This document shows positions 9,249-18,072 of a DNA stretch of 64,000 bases, one piece after another; position 1 is the first letter of the stretch, and each line of letters starts with the position of its first letter. Origin of the DNA: Halorubrum aquaticum. Lineage in GTDB: Archaea; Halobacteriota; Halobacteria; Halobacteriales; Haloferacaceae. Position numbers and translations under genes: made by a program. The notes below the pieces were generated by a model, which was given only the letters and a program-made list of their open reading frames with translations, ran no database searches and was not told the DNA's origin. The stretch lies in assembly GCF_900113615.1 (NCBI RefSeq), contig NZ_FOPZ01000006.1, forward strand, positions 122,843 through 186,842, in the 5' to 3' direction.

Positions 9249-10220
9249 ATGGAGTTTACTGTCCGTGGAGTGGCTGTCACGGTCACGCCGGTAATTCTTC
9301 TCACGCTCGTTCTCGGACTCGGTATCGCTGGGTATGGAGGTTATGACTACGTCCAGCAATCGAACGCTGTTGACGATGCTGTCGCTGTCGAAACAACTGT
9401 TGTTGACGCCAGTATAAGCAGATCTGACGGGCGTCGCTTCTACTACCGTATCTCAGTTGAGCACACCTACGAATATCAGGGGCGTGAATATACGAGCAAA
9501 CAGGTATTCCCAGGCTCAACGGGGCCGATATACACCGTCCGGAGTGACGCTCACCGCATTATTGAGCCATATGAGCCGAATGAGACAGCGACAGCCTACA
9601 TTGACCCCGACAGCCCTAGTAGAGCGTTTCTCAAGCGACAAACGACATTTGCTCCGTTCAGATTCATTGGTTTCGGGAGTCTTCTGGCGCTCTTGACAAC
9701 ACTTCATGCGATTGGGGCGCGTAATCCTGGTCAAAATACAGGGATCAATCAAACAACTGAGCGCGAGCCAACTCGATATGACACGGTGTTCGGCGTCAAT
9801 CGGGACACACTATCTCGAGTTAGTAAGCGTCTCATGTTGTTTACACCAGCTGTGTTTTTTGTTTCACTCGTAACTATAGTGGCACTTCTGTTGAACGCGG
9901 AGAGTTCATCGCTCCAGGTTAGTGTGACTGATCCAGTCGGATTCGCGTTACTTGCGGCCCTTCTGTCGGTATTAGGGTTTATTTTCGGGCTCACACTCTA
10001 TGGCATTTGGTCATTTACCGAATACGCACGACTACGTGAACGTATTCCAGACCCACGGCCACCGAGCCCGTTCCGACATCCGTCGCGCCTCGTTACAATC
10101 ATGTACTCCCGAGACGATCTCAATGTCTATGGCCGCCGAGTGAAACTGACCGGCTTCGTGTTTATCCTCATCGGGTTCCTCATCGGTGTTGTCGCGTTCG
10201 TCCTCGTGACGGCGTCGTGA
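9249..10220 (+). CDS. DUF3592-type protein with extra membrane domain
   Basis: 323 aa. Residues 1-165 repeat the DUF3592 layout: N-terminal helix ending in GYGGYDYVQQSNAV, a beta-rich extracytoplasmic part with EHTYEYQGREYTS and TAYIDPDSPSRAFLKRQ, and a returning helix. A second half (about 190-323) adds further membrane segments absent from the two other DUF3592 proteins in the window. The sequence shared with the gene at 3868-4362 implies duplication. Function unknown; the fold suggests an envelope-facing domain. It is transcribed away from the kinase at 7339-9015 across a 233-bp gap. Confidence 0.8.
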   Translation: MEFTVRGVAVTVTPVILLTLVLGLGIAGYGGYDYVQQSNAVDDAVAVETTVVDASISRSDGRRFYYRISVEHTYEYQGREYTSKQVFPGSTGPIYTVRSDAHRIIEPYEPNETATAYIDPDSPSRAFLKRQTTFAPFRFIGFGSLLALLTTLHAIGARNPGQNTGINQTTEREPTRYDTVFGVNRDTLSRVSKRLMLFTPAVFFVSLVTIVALLLNAESSSLQVSVTDPVGFALLAALLSVLGFIFGLTLYGIWSFTEYARLRERIPDPRPPSPFRHPSRLVTIMYSRDDLNVYGRRVKLTGFVFILIGFLIGVVAFVLVTAS

Positions 10221-10228
10221 AGAAAGAA

Positions 10229-10441
10229 TTAGCTCGATCGGTACAGCGAGATGAGAGAGCCTACAAACAGAAATGTACCGACGACGATTAGTGCGGCCCC
10301 TAGTCGTGTTGACTCTGTGATTTTTGTCGCCCCAACTACCGTCATCGCGATCCCGACCACACTCAATAGAATCTTCCACACCGCGTTTGGGATCAATTCC
10401 AGCAGTAGTTCAAAAATGAACTCAAAAATATCATCTATCAT
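10229..10441 (-). CDS. Small two-helix membrane protein
   Basis: 70 aa: an acidic amphipathic N-terminus (MIDDIFEFIFELLLEL) followed by two membrane helices (about 22-38 and 46-66) with a short polar hairpin TKITESTR. It converges on the DUF3592 gene, the stops being 8 bp apart. No family recognised; length and composition match several other one-domain membrane proteins nearby. Confidence 0.55.
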   Translation of the reverse strand: MIDDIFEFIFELLLELIPNAVWKILLSVVGIAMTVVGATKITESTRLGAALIVVGTFLFVGSLISLYRSS

Positions 10442-10609
10442 GTCTATTAATCACCACGATGGCACCTAGTTCGTCAGTTAGCAATAGTGCTAGGTGGTAG
10501 ATCCATTTGCTTCATTTTAGTTCTGTGTTCACCATTTCAACCTCTCCTAATGTTGAGAGGTTGTATTAGAACACAAGAGTAACATTTCCTGTCACCAACG
10601 GTTTCCACG

Positions 10610-10975
10610 ATGCCCTCCACGGATTCTGAGCGCTCACAAAAAGCGGTTGATGTCGCACAACAATATCTCAGACGCGAACGTCCACTCAACGCGTTTGTCG
10701 TCGTCCTCGCGGTGTCAGTATTCCTCGGCACATATCTCGTAACAGCATTGGGTCCAGCTGTTCTCGTCGCAGCTATCCTCATCATTGGAGTACGGTTTCC
10801 TATTTTTCAGTCAAATGGGATGTTCCGACTTCGAACTAGTAACGATCTTGATACTGTTATTGACGAATTCTCCGGGTCCGTACCGCCTGTTCTCGGACTT
10901 CAATGGGGTATGGCTGATAAATGTTCCAATAGTCGTGATTCAGAGCGTGAAACGCTGACTTGGATTTCTTATTAA
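10610..10975 (+). pseudogene. Probable truncated membrane protein (N-terminal fragment)
   Basis: 121 aa. Residues 1-100 look like the beginning of a larger protein: a charged N-terminal helix (SQKAVDVAQQYLRRERP), two closely spaced membrane helices (about 28-62) and the start of a soluble segment DLDTVIDEFSGSVPPVLGLQWGMADK. After that the composition changes abruptly to a polar tail (CSNSRDSERETLTWISY) and stops. I read this as a gene cut off by a rearrangement, although it could still be expressed. It begins with the ATGCCCTCCAC start context seen at other genes in this region. Confidence 0.45.
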
Positions 10976-10993
10976 TGTGGGAGAATTCATTGG

Positions 10994-11398
10994 TTGATGC
11001 GATCAGCATTGGGTTCATCCGTCTCGATACAAGGAGCCAATAGTACCAATATTGAATTGTTCGTTACACTAGGAGGCATTGTTTTGCTATTTGCCGGGCT
11101 TTGGAAAGTATTTGAGAAAGCTGGTAAACCGGGGTGGGCTGGAATTATCCCAATATACAATCTCTACGTCTTGGTCAAGATAAGCGGAAACGCATGGTAT
11201 TGGTTTGCTCTATTTTTTGTTCCGGTGATAAATTTCTTCGCCACGCTGAAGGTTAGTATCGACATCGCTGGCAAATTCAATAAAGGAATTCTGTTTGGCC
11301 TCGGACTCACGTTTCTCTCGTTCATTTTCTACCCGCTTCTCGGGTTCGGTGGCTACCAGTATAACGATGCCACTACCTCAACTGGGGGCATAGCTTAA
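10994..11398 (+). CDS. DUF5684-type membrane protein
   Basis: 134 aa with four membrane segments. The stretch VFEKAGKPGWAGIIPIYNLY followed by ISGNAWYW and VINFFATLKVSIDIAGKF is typical of DUF5684, a family of small membrane proteins of unknown function once confused with signal peptidases. No catalytic residues are evident. It follows the truncated gene at 10610-10975 by 18 bp and may have been its operon partner. Confidence 0.8.
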   Translation: MMRSALGSSVSIQGANSTNIELFVTLGGIVLLFAGLWKVFEKAGKPGWAGIIPIYNLYVLVKISGNAWYWFALFFVPVINFFATLKVSIDIAGKFNKGILFGLGLTFLSFIFYPLLGFGGYQYNDATTSTGGIA

Positions 11399-11759
11399 CA
11401 CTCGAAGAACCTGAGTCAAGTCCAACTGCGCCGTGTTTCTCTCGATGAAACGCTGCTACGGGCTTGATACTATCCCCTGTATTATATACAGGCAGCCGCC
11501 GGCCGGGGGCGGTATTCAACAAATATCCGGTTGCTGAGCCTCTCCCATCGCTCACCTCCCCCCCAACGGATGGGAGGCTCATCTACTCCCCCGCGACGCT
11601 CCATCGATCATCCCCCGCTGGAAGGACGGCCCTCCACCCCGTCCAGCGGTACTATCCATCTGTCAAAGAGATGCTCCTAGTACCGACACCTCGACAATAG
11701 AGATCATTGTCTCCAATGCGTGGAATCACAGCTTAATACTGGAGGGTCAACGGCACTGG
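11399..11759. other. Intergenic region with two hairpins, no gene
   Basis: No gene is supported here. Two imperfect hairpins are visible: GAGCCTCTCCCATC (11536-11549) with GATGGGAGGCTC (11569-11580), and GCTGGAAGGACGG with CCGTCCAGC around 11618-11646. These could terminate the convergent genes on either side or be decayed ends of a mobile element. A plus-strand open frame across 11464-11700 has no hydrophobic or acidic character typical of real genes here. Confidence 0.4.
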
Positions 11760-13283
11760 TTATTGTTTTATATAATAGACAATAAGCCCGACGAGCGGAA
11801 TCGTAGTGAACAAAAATACGAAGACACCAGCTACCACGCCGCCTTCGAACTGAGCAGCTATCACTAACGCAATTAGTGAGACGACCCCAAACAGGACCAT
11901 CGACGCAAGCGACATACGGGGTGCTGTACCATCCAACCGCAACAATTCGATGCTAGTTTCTACCATAGTATTTGGCTCGTTAGTATTCGCGTTCCAATGG
12001 TCACTAGCGTCTTTGTCAGCGGAACTCGCGTCAACAAGCGAATTCGTAATTGGGGTCGTATCTTTGAGTCGTGGTAGCGTGGTCGGTCTGTCACCGCGGT
12101 CAACGAGTACCGTCGAGGTGCCCAACCACCTGTCGACGGCGTCACGTTCGATTCGGATCTCATGATCAGCCAGCGATTCGTACCGCCAAAGAGGGGTTTG
12201 AAACAGGGTATCAGCCGCAACGATAGTACTCGAATCTAACCGGTATTCAACACCAGCGTACCGGATCCAGTAGTCGAGATGGATGAGACCAAGCGGGACA
12301 CCAATCCCGAGAAGCATGATGCCACCCGCTATCTGGGTAGCACCCTCAAATACAGCAAGTGATGCGGCGAGAAAGGCGAGTGGTGTCAGCAGCCACGGTC
12401 CAGGGTGTGTCCGGAAATGTGAGGCTGTAGGCAGCAGCCGTCCCGACAGCGACGGGTGGAGATCTGTGGAATTTCCTGATAGCGTTGTCTCAATCGTCTC
12501 ACGCTCTGGGGGACTATACGCGTCTCCACGGCCGACGAGTGACCACAACCCCGCACCGAGACGGCCATCATAGTAGTACCCTGCGAGATCGGTGAGGAGC
12601 CTAATTGAGACTACCACAGCGACAAGTGGCCCCGTCGCAACCCGTTCAACCGCACGAGAGGACTCTCCAGCTCCACTGTTAGAGACGATCAGGGCTGCGG
12701 TGAGCAGCGCGATGATGCTCGCGATGAGTACTGTTGCGCCTTCCGTGACAACACTCTGAAGAGCGGTTGCGACGTTGTGATCCCGATAACCACCATCCTG
12801 GAAGTAGGTAGTGAGAGTTCGCCATCCTGCTGCGATAAAGATTCCAAACGCGCCAATAATGAGCCACGACGAAATGTTGGCATTTGGATTCACAGTTGCT
12901 GCGGGGCCGACAACTAGTGCCCCGACGAATAGCCACAGTCCGATGAGGATCGGTACCACGAACAAAAGTGTCGGGATCGTCATTAGTCGGACGCTAGCAC
13001 CGATTAGTGGGACTGAAATGGAGGTCTGTTTTGCGGCAATCGCCCCCAACAGGATTGGATCCCCATTCCGTTCCATTGGCCGCCCGGCAAACGTCGCTCG
13101 AACAACCGCCCAAAAACATACGACGCCGAACTCAAGCCAGTATAACGTCAACAGCTCTAAAACCGACAGGTTGAACGCAACAATCCCAACAATCGGAACC
13201 AGATTTGCCACAAGAAGGGCTAGGAGTTCGGGGTCGGGGAGGTGACTAGCTCCCGTATCGTGAGTTGTGGCTTCTGAGCTCAT
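11760..13283 (-). CDS. DUF6498-type multi-pass membrane protein
   Basis: 507 aa. The N-terminus contains LLALLVANLVPIVGIVAFNL followed by LLTLYWLEFGVVCFW, the signature of haloarchaeal DUF6498 proteins. About seven membrane segments occupy the first 240 residues. A second membrane hairpin precedes a soluble domain (about 345-420) with RYAGVEYRLDSSTIVAADTL and PLWRYESLADHEIRIER, resembling a pleckstrin-like bacterial PH domain, and two C-terminal helices close the protein. Paralogues of the same plan lie at 23293-24684 and 39037-40383. Function unknown. A short out-of-operon ATGCCCTCCAC sequence lies about 110 bp upstream of its start. Confidence 0.78.
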   Translation of the reverse strand: MSSEATTHDTGASHLPDPELLALLVANLVPIVGIVAFNLSVLELLTLYWLEFGVVCFWAVVRATFAGRPMERNGDPILLGAIAAKQTSISVPLIGASVRLMTIPTLLFVVPILIGLWLFVGALVVGPAATVNPNANISSWLIIGAFGIFIAAGWRTLTTYFQDGGYRDHNVATALQSVVTEGATVLIASIIALLTAALIVSNSGAGESSRAVERVATGPLVAVVVSIRLLTDLAGYYYDGRLGAGLWSLVGRGDAYSPPERETIETTLSGNSTDLHPSLSGRLLPTASHFRTHPGPWLLTPLAFLAASLAVFEGATQIAGGIMLLGIGVPLGLIHLDYWIRYAGVEYRLDSSTIVAADTLFQTPLWRYESLADHEIRIERDAVDRWLGTSTVLVDRGDRPTTLPRLKDTTPITNSLVDASSADKDASDHWNANTNEPNTMVETSIELLRLDGTAPRMSLASMVLFGVVSLIALVIAAQFEGGVVAGVFVFLFTTIPLVGLIVYYIKQ

Positions 13284-13451
13284 CTACGGATGTGGTGAGA
13301 AGGTGACCCGATGCGCGTACCCTGGGTATGAAGCATAGACTTCTCAACATCAATCATAGTTCTGTCTCGTGACTTTGAACGGGTGCTGTGGAGGGCATTC
13401 ACGTTACTAACCGATAGCGGATCTAATAGTAGTAAGTCATGGTTGCTGGAG

Positions 13452-13640
13452 TCAGTGTTGATTACTGAACACGGATTTGTACCGACTGAGAGTACTTCCT
13501 ATTGAGGTGAGGATGACAAAAACACCAACCACGACGAGCAGCCCTCCAAGGATCGGCTCGGATAAATAATAAAGAAGCCAGCCGATCGCAATGTTGGTAC
13601 TGGCCAGTCCGATCGGGTAGAGTGTCTGTTGTAAGTACAT
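13452..13640 (-). CDS. Small two-helix membrane protein
   Basis: 62 aa (MYLQQTLYPIGLASTNIAIG...) with two membrane helices (about 6-28 and 31-50) and a short basic C-terminus. No family recognised. It sits alone between the DUF6498 gene and the winged-helix gene at 14082. Compact length, clean hydrophobicity and a polar tail favour a real gene, but there is no homology evidence. Confidence 0.45.
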   Translation of the reverse strand: MYLQQTLYPIGLASTNIAIGWLLYYLSEPILGGLLVVVGVFVILTSIGSTLSRYKSVFSNQH

Positions 13641-14081
13641 GGTTCACAACGCTATCGTTAGTGAGTTGTCGCGGGTAGTGCTGGAAGATCTGTACCGAGC
13701 AGTCGGTGGGCAACGTGATTTCGGGAACTAGCTCTTAGATAATCTCTAGGTCGTCGGATTTGGTGATCTGTTGCCGACAACAGCCTGTCGAAGGCTCTTC
13801 CCCGCCAGTCCTTGTAGATGCTAAGTTTGGGTTGCTCGTAGAACCTGTGTCTCCGAGGGATTGAATATTGAAATACACGCACCATCGTCTTCTGTAGTAT
13901 TTGTGCGTTGATTCCCCCTGTAACCAAGAGCTAATAGTACAGACTCGACGAGAAGCATTGGTCGAAGTATACAGAGTGGCCGAGTATATCTAGTCCCATA
14001 CTTCCTCAGTATTGTGTCGGTAGTTGCTGAGCCAGCGAACTCGCATATCGGTTTATTATTCTCTCTTGTATAGCAGAAGGT
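13641..14081. other. Intergenic region, no supported gene
   Basis: An open minus-strand frame over 13658-13927 exists but has the Arg/His-rich composition of a shadow rather than a haloarchaeal protein. TTTATTATT at 14051-14059 lies about 25-30 nt upstream of the next start and may be the TATA box of the winged-helix gene. No repeats or RNA genes were recognised. Confidence 0.4.
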
Positions 14082-14432
14082 GTGGCTGAAGATTGCCCTC
14101 CAAATGAGGTGTTCGCTCTACTTGACGATGAGTACGCACGCTCATTGCTATTGGCTACAAGCCACGAACCTATGACCGCACCCGAACTCAGCAGCCAATG
14201 TGAGATGTCCAAATCGACCGTGTATCGTCGATTGAACAAACTTGAAGAGTATGACCTTGTCGCAGCCGTTCACGTTCCAGACGCTGATGGTAATCATAAA
14301 AAGCAGTACGAAGCACAGCTTGACGAGTTGGTTGTCAGTCTTAGCAACGGCGAATTCGAGCTAAATATACAGACCACCACGCGGACCCAAGAGTTCGCAG
14401 ACGCATTCACTAATCTCTGGGAGGGTCTCTAA
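14082..14432 (+). CDS. Winged-helix transcriptional regulator (ArsR-like)
   Basis: 116 aa from a GTG at 14082. Residues 8-70 form a winged helix: LLDDEYARSLLLATSHEPMTAPELSS with recognition helix KSTVYRRLNKLEEYDLV, then a wing and a short beta-rich C-terminal extension. The same LLDDEYAR...TVYRRL pattern occurs in the regulators at 36282-36626 and 46638-46994. The next gene, a DUF7521 membrane protein, starts on the base after its stop, so the pair is an operon. It probably senses nothing by itself but represses its own operon, possibly with the membrane partner (inference). Confidence 0.82.
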   Translation: MAEDCPPNEVFALLDDEYARSLLLATSHEPMTAPELSSQCEMSKSTVYRRLNKLEEYDLVAAVHVPDADGNHKKQYEAQLDELVVSLSNGEFELNIQTTTRTQEFADAFTNLWEGL

Positions 14433-14720
14433 ATGATCCCTCAAGATACACTTCAAATCACGGAATTTCTCACGGTGCTACAGTTGCCTCTGGGCCTCGC
14501 CATTGTAATCCTCGCGGTATATGGCTACCAACGCAACACCAGTCGACCAATGCTTTTTTTAGGTGTTGGTATCGCTATGATGACCTTAGTGAGCACGGCG
14601 ACAACTGCTGTTAGTAGTATTCTTCTTGGTGTTTCCTTTATCGCACCGTTGAGTCTGGCTGCCGAGACCATCGGAATGGGCCTGATACTATATGCGGTCG
14701 TTTTAGCCCGCCGGAAGTAG
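14433..14720 (+). CDS. DUF7521-type membrane protein
   Basis: 95 aa with three membrane helices: LQLPLGLAIVILAVYGYQRN, then RPMLFLGVGIAMMTL and a C-terminal helix ending VVLARRK. The pattern helix-YGYxRNxSRPMLFLGVG is typical of the haloarchaeal DUF7521 family, which is habitually encoded right after a small winged-helix regulator, as here. Two relatives are at 46991-47350 and 47347-47619 in an equivalent position. Function unknown; a membrane co-regulator of the preceding winged-helix protein is a reasonable guess. Confidence 0.75.
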   Translation: MIPQDTLQITEFLTVLQLPLGLAIVILAVYGYQRNTSRPMLFLGVGIAMMTLVSTATTAVSSILLGVSFIAPLSLAAETIGMGLILYAVVLARRK

Positions 14721-15022
14721 GTAACGTACTCCCACGACTGAGTTCCCGTCTCTCACCTGTAATTTTTCTGAACCTCAAACAGACGTTTTAGACGCTGTCG
14801 AGTACGATCTATAGTCGCAAGATCGAGATGAAGAGTGGTTCGGGGGGTGATATCGTTAGCGGGGGTGCTGAATACGATAAACAGGATCGGGAAATCGCTC
14901 CGTAAGGGTATTGTATCTGTAGAGCTTAAAACTTTTACTCGAAGTCGAGGATTTCGGCAACCACTCGATTGTGGGTAAGAAACAGGATGTTCGTCGCAGT
15001 TAAATCCTAAGTGTGAGCTCAG
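14721..15022. other. Intergenic region, nothing recognised
   Basis: About 300 bp between the DUF7521 gene and the convergent PH-domain gene. I see no open frame with haloarchaeal composition, no clear inverted repeat, and no IS end. Confidence 0.4.
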
Positions 15023-15589
15023 CTATTCCCGGGTCACAGGCTCACTAGCGTCTCTTGTGGGTGCCACCGTTGCGCGGATTTCACGGACGAGACTGAGGAC
15101 AGATTCCCACTGCTCACGGGACCCGGGGATTGCGTACTCTTCACTACCCATGTGCTCTGCGAGCGTCGTCTGGACTTTCTTCGGGTTATCAACCCGCCGA
15201 AACTCCAGATCGCGTCCTCCGGCGACCTCAACCGACACTCTCCCATAACCGAAAAACGAGCCTGTGGCCGACTGAGAAAACGAAGTGTTCTGGATTTTAT
15301 TGACATGGACGCGACGAACCGTTCGTCCGAGGACGCCCCGCTTCGCCCATACTGCTCGGGTCGTCAAAACATACTGCGTCTGTCGTACCCTGAGTAGCCC
15401 CCAGCTGAGAACCGCAACGCCGACAGGCACCCCCGCGAGCAACCAGAGGTTGACGCTGACAGCGCCGATAAGGGCGAACACAGAAATGGCACTTCCAACG
15501 ATTATGTCCGGAAGAGCCGCTGAGAGACGCGGACGACCCTTCCAGACAACGCGTTCACCGTCGTGTTGATACCACCAGCCGTCACTCAT
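15023..15589 (-). CDS. PH-domain membrane protein (YdbS-like)
   Basis: 188 aa from the ATG at 15589 (MSDGWWYQHDGERVVWKGRP); the frame runs upstream to 15763 but that part only overlaps the previous gene. Two adjacent membrane helices (about 22-60) lead into a bacterial PH domain: TQYVLTTRAVWAKRGVLGRTVRRVHVNKIQNTSFSQSATGSFFGYGRVSV. This is the YdbS/YdbT-like arrangement of membrane-anchored bPH2 proteins, function not established. It overlaps the upstream PH protein gene by 8 bp, a clear two-gene operon. Confidence 0.82.
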   Translation of the reverse strand: MSDGWWYQHDGERVVWKGRPRLSAALPDIIVGSAISVFALIGAVSVNLWLLAGVPVGVAVLSWGLLRVRQTQYVLTTRAVWAKRGVLGRTVRRVHVNKIQNTSFSQSATGSFFGYGRVSVEVAGGRDLEFRRVDNPKKVQTTLAEHMGSEEYAIPGSREQWESVLSLVREIRATVAPTRDASEPVTRE

Positions 15590-16217
15590 CTGTGTTACCT
15601 GTGTCAGTATGTGTTGACTCGTCAGTAGACGGGGTAGTCGAGCCGGTCTGAGACCCACTCTGGTCGTCGGCCACGGCCTGCCGAATGACGCGCAGTTCCG
15701 TGAGAATCGAATCAAGAACATCCTCTTTCGTCGAGTCGGACTCGGTTTGCTGTCGGCTGTCAATTTCTCTGGCGATCAGTTCCTGAACTGCTGCCGGGGC
15801 AGGGATACTCCGAAACTGAAGTTCGATCCCAGATCCGCCGGCTGTACTGACGTCAACGGAGCCGTATCCAAAGTACGAACCGAGCGCCGACTGTGAGTAC
15901 GAGATGTTTTGGACTTTGTCGAACCCAATCTGTTGGACGTCACGTGAGAGTACCCCACGTTTGCTGTAGAGGCCGCGATTGGTGACCACGTAGTTCGTAT
16001 TGGTGTACTGAAGGTAGGACGCAGCAACGATTGGGATGCCAATAACGACGAGTGACAGCGGAATCCCGATGATAAACGCAGGAAGGACGCTGTACTTGTG
16101 CGGGGTGCTCGACCACTGGATAGACTCGCCGTCTTCAAGCGTGAGCCAGTCGAGATCCAGCTCAGAAGAATCCGTTGAGCCGTCTTCTGATATGTCTTGG
16201 AGGGCCGTATCAGACAT
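15582..16217 (-). CDS. PH-domain membrane protein (YdbS-like)
   Basis: 211 aa. An acidic N-terminus with the residues LEDGESIQWSSTPHKYSVLP, two membrane helices (about 48-68), a bPH2 domain (about 70-150; NYVVTNRGLYSKRGVLSRDV, QNISYSQSALGSYFGYGSV), then a long Ser/Thr/Asp-rich C-terminal tail. It is the first gene of a two-gene operon with a second, shorter PH protein whose start overlaps its end. The paired design resembles bacterial YdbS-YdbT pairs; a heteromeric membrane complex is likely (inference). Confidence 0.84.
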   Translation of the reverse strand: MSDTALQDISEDGSTDSSELDLDWLTLEDGESIQWSSTPHKYSVLPAFIIGIPLSLVVIGIPIVAASYLQYTNTNYVVTNRGLYSKRGVLSRDVQQIGFDKVQNISYSQSALGSYFGYGSVDVSTAGGSGIELQFRSIPAPAAVQELIAREIDSRQQTESDSTKEDVLDSILTELRVIRQAVADDQSGSQTGSTTPSTDESTHTDTGNTDE

Positions 16218-16409
16218 GGATTATCCCAGATGACCAACCCACAAAATAGTGAGGAAATCCACGGCTCGAAACACGGTGTCGCAAGAGTTGACATCCTTCC
16301 CGCCGTTAACAGTAGTTGCCGAATCAAATCTTGTTCCGTCCAAGCCGTTGAGTTCGCACATTTCACGATCGTAGCGGATTTCGCTGTGACAGGTTCAGTG
16401 AGAGAGCGA

Positions 16410-16435
16410 GGGAACGCCGCGCTAGCGGCGTTCCC
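16410..16435. terminator. Strong GC hairpin downstream of the transposase
   Basis: A perfect 11-bp stem GGGAACGCCGC / GCGGCGTTCCC with the four-base loop GCTA. It lies about 30 bp beyond the original end of the ISH3-like reading frame (16464), so it is either the transcription terminator or a structural part of the right end of that insertion sequence. Confidence 0.5.
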
Positions 16436-16463
16436 GAGCGATGCCTCTCCGCGTAAGGCGTAC

Positions 16464-17744
16464 TCACCGGTCATCCCGGTCAGATTCGAGTGTGAACTCA
16501 GCCGTAGTCTGTCGAGAGAACGAATCTACGGAAATTCGTGTTGAGATCAGCGGTGTCTCTGGAACGGTCCCAGTTGAGGCTAACACGTTGGCTAACACCC
16601 ACAGATTGTACAACGACACCGCGAACAGAAAGTAGAACAGTCACACCGAGAACGTCGGTGACGACGTTCTCGGGAGAAAATCGCCGAGTTGTCGATATGA
16701 CGTTTCGATCCCCCAGCGACGGCGGAACGCCGCCGCGTACGCCTTCGCTGTCGATGAGTCTACGTCTAAGCTTGTCACGAACCAGACGTGTTCGTCTTCG
16801 CTTGTGCGGTGCGAAACCGCGAAGACTGTGACATCTACCGACGCCGTTGGGTTGCGCTTTCGCTGCATCGTATACTCGTCTGCGACCGTCTCAGCGCCGG
16901 CGCTGAGACGATCTTTCACTCCACTACTCGGCCGCGCACGCACGACATAATCAACATCCTGCTGTTCTAACTCTGTAACGACGTGGACTTGGTAGAATCC
17001 ACGGTCGAGGTAGACGTGTCGAATGGAGACGTACTGTTTGGCTGTTTCGAGCAAGGAGCGAACGGCTTCGCGCTTGGCGCGAAAGCCGTTCGCGTCCATC
17101 GGGACCACCGCAAGCGTAAATCGCGTGCGAGGAGCGACGATACATAGTGTCGCGAAACAAAACGCTTTGTTCGTTCCGAGATCTGGATACGTGGTTAAAA
17201 CGTGGGCAGTGTCGGCAGAACCGTAGAAGCGCCACTCGTGGAGATCGATGGCAACATCGACGAATGCTGGAAGTCGCCGCTGAGACCGGAGGAGTTCGAA
17301 CACTCGATCTCGGACGCCATCGAACTGGTCGGTGATAGCCTCTGGTGAGAGATTTCGCAAGTGATACAGCAGCGATTTAGCGAGCGAATTTCGAGCCGTA
17401 GCGGTGATATCGACGTGCTCGTCACGATCAAGCTGGAGCGTTTTCCCACCCGTATTTGCGAACTCCTGATCAAAAGCGATCCGAGAGAGGATTTCTTGGA
17501 AATCCTCTCTCGTGTACTTCCCACACGGTTTCACGCCGAATTCGAGTTCCGGAAACAGCGTTGTTGACGCAGCACGGCAAACCTGTTTCGCCTCAGCTGT
17601 CTGGACCATCTGTTGACCAACACAGCCCAGAGACAATAACGCAGTCCCCGAATTGACTAGATTCTCTGTATTGGTTAGCCTGTTACTGACAGCTGTCGAG
17701 TAGCTCGCTAATACGGCGCTGAATACAGTCCGCGAGTCGGTCAC
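16464..17744 (-). pseudogene. ISH3-like transposase, broken by an in-frame stop
   Basis: A DDE transposase with YGSADTAHVLTTYPDLGTNK, HVYLDRGFYQVHVVTEL and FRRRWGIETSYRQLGDFLPR, the last being the conserved C-terminal E-region of ISH3/IS4-superfamily enzymes. The frame starts at a GTG at 17744 and hits a TGA at 16641-16643. Reading on in the same frame gives LFYFLFAVSLYNLWVLANVL, the expected continuation of the family, until a TGA at 16464. So a single codon, probably an Arg CGA changed to TGA, truncates about 60 C-terminal residues. Nothing is frameshifted, hence the damage looks recent. No clear terminal inverted repeats or target duplication were identified. Confidence 0.8.
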
Positions 17745-17944
17745 CCATCTACAGACTGGGTGGTATGACGGTTATACAACCACCATGGAATATGGAGTAT
17801 CATTGCGAAGACAACTGCCACACCAAGCCTCAAGAGAACTTCATCAGTGACTTGGGACGCAAGAAAGAACGCAGTACCAGCTATGACCGCAGCCATGATC
17901 CGACTCGGATTCCAATTGAGGAGGGCAGACTGAAGCGCGGACAT
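17741..17944 (-). CDS. Small membrane protein next to an IS-like end
   Basis: 67 aa: MSALQSALLNWNPSRIMAAV, then two membrane helices (about 17-33 and 36-55) and a short basic tail. Its stop overlaps the GTG of the ISH3-like frame by 4 bp. Its start is 120 bp inside the right-type end AATTTCAACAGAGCC at 18050-18064, the same spacing seen for the genes in elements A and D. It is therefore probably cargo of a fourth such element whose other end was lost when the ISH3-like sequence arrived (inference). No family recognised. Confidence 0.5.
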   Translation of the reverse strand: MSALQSALLNWNPSRIMAAVIAGTAFFLASQVTDEVLLRLGVAVVFAMILHIPWWLYNRHTTQSVDG

Positions 17945-18048
17945 TACTTTCTCAGTCGGAAGCTACGAACATATGTGTTCTGGAAGTCTGGGTTCGATTT
18001 GATAAACCCACCCTCTATATCTCGCACGTGGATCCTATCAGATCTTAA

Positions 18049-18064
18049 CAATTTCAACAGAGCC
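18049..18064. repeat. Right-type IS end, element E (other end missing)
   Basis: CAATTTCAACAGAGCC matches the right ends of elements A, B and D. It stops 8 bp short of the stop codon region of the CPBP gene (18073). No partner GGCTCTGTTG is found to the left before the ISH3-like pseudogene, so the element is incomplete. Confidence 0.5.
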
Positions 18065-18072
18065 ACTAGATC

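Noticed and set aside
11464..11700. Open plus-strand frame of 78 codons
   Set aside because: Pro/Arg/Ser-rich composition without acidic or hydrophobic character; covers two hairpins; no plausible start context.
13658..13927. Minus-strand frame of 89 codons in a gene-free gap
   Set aside because: Arg/His-rich sequence typical of shadow frames, no hydrophobic segment, no overlap or operon partner.
16287..16310. GTTGACATCCTTCCCGCC, similar to an IS605 right-end boundary
   Set aside because: Only the last 11 bases match, with no adjacent hairpin; too short to call an element.
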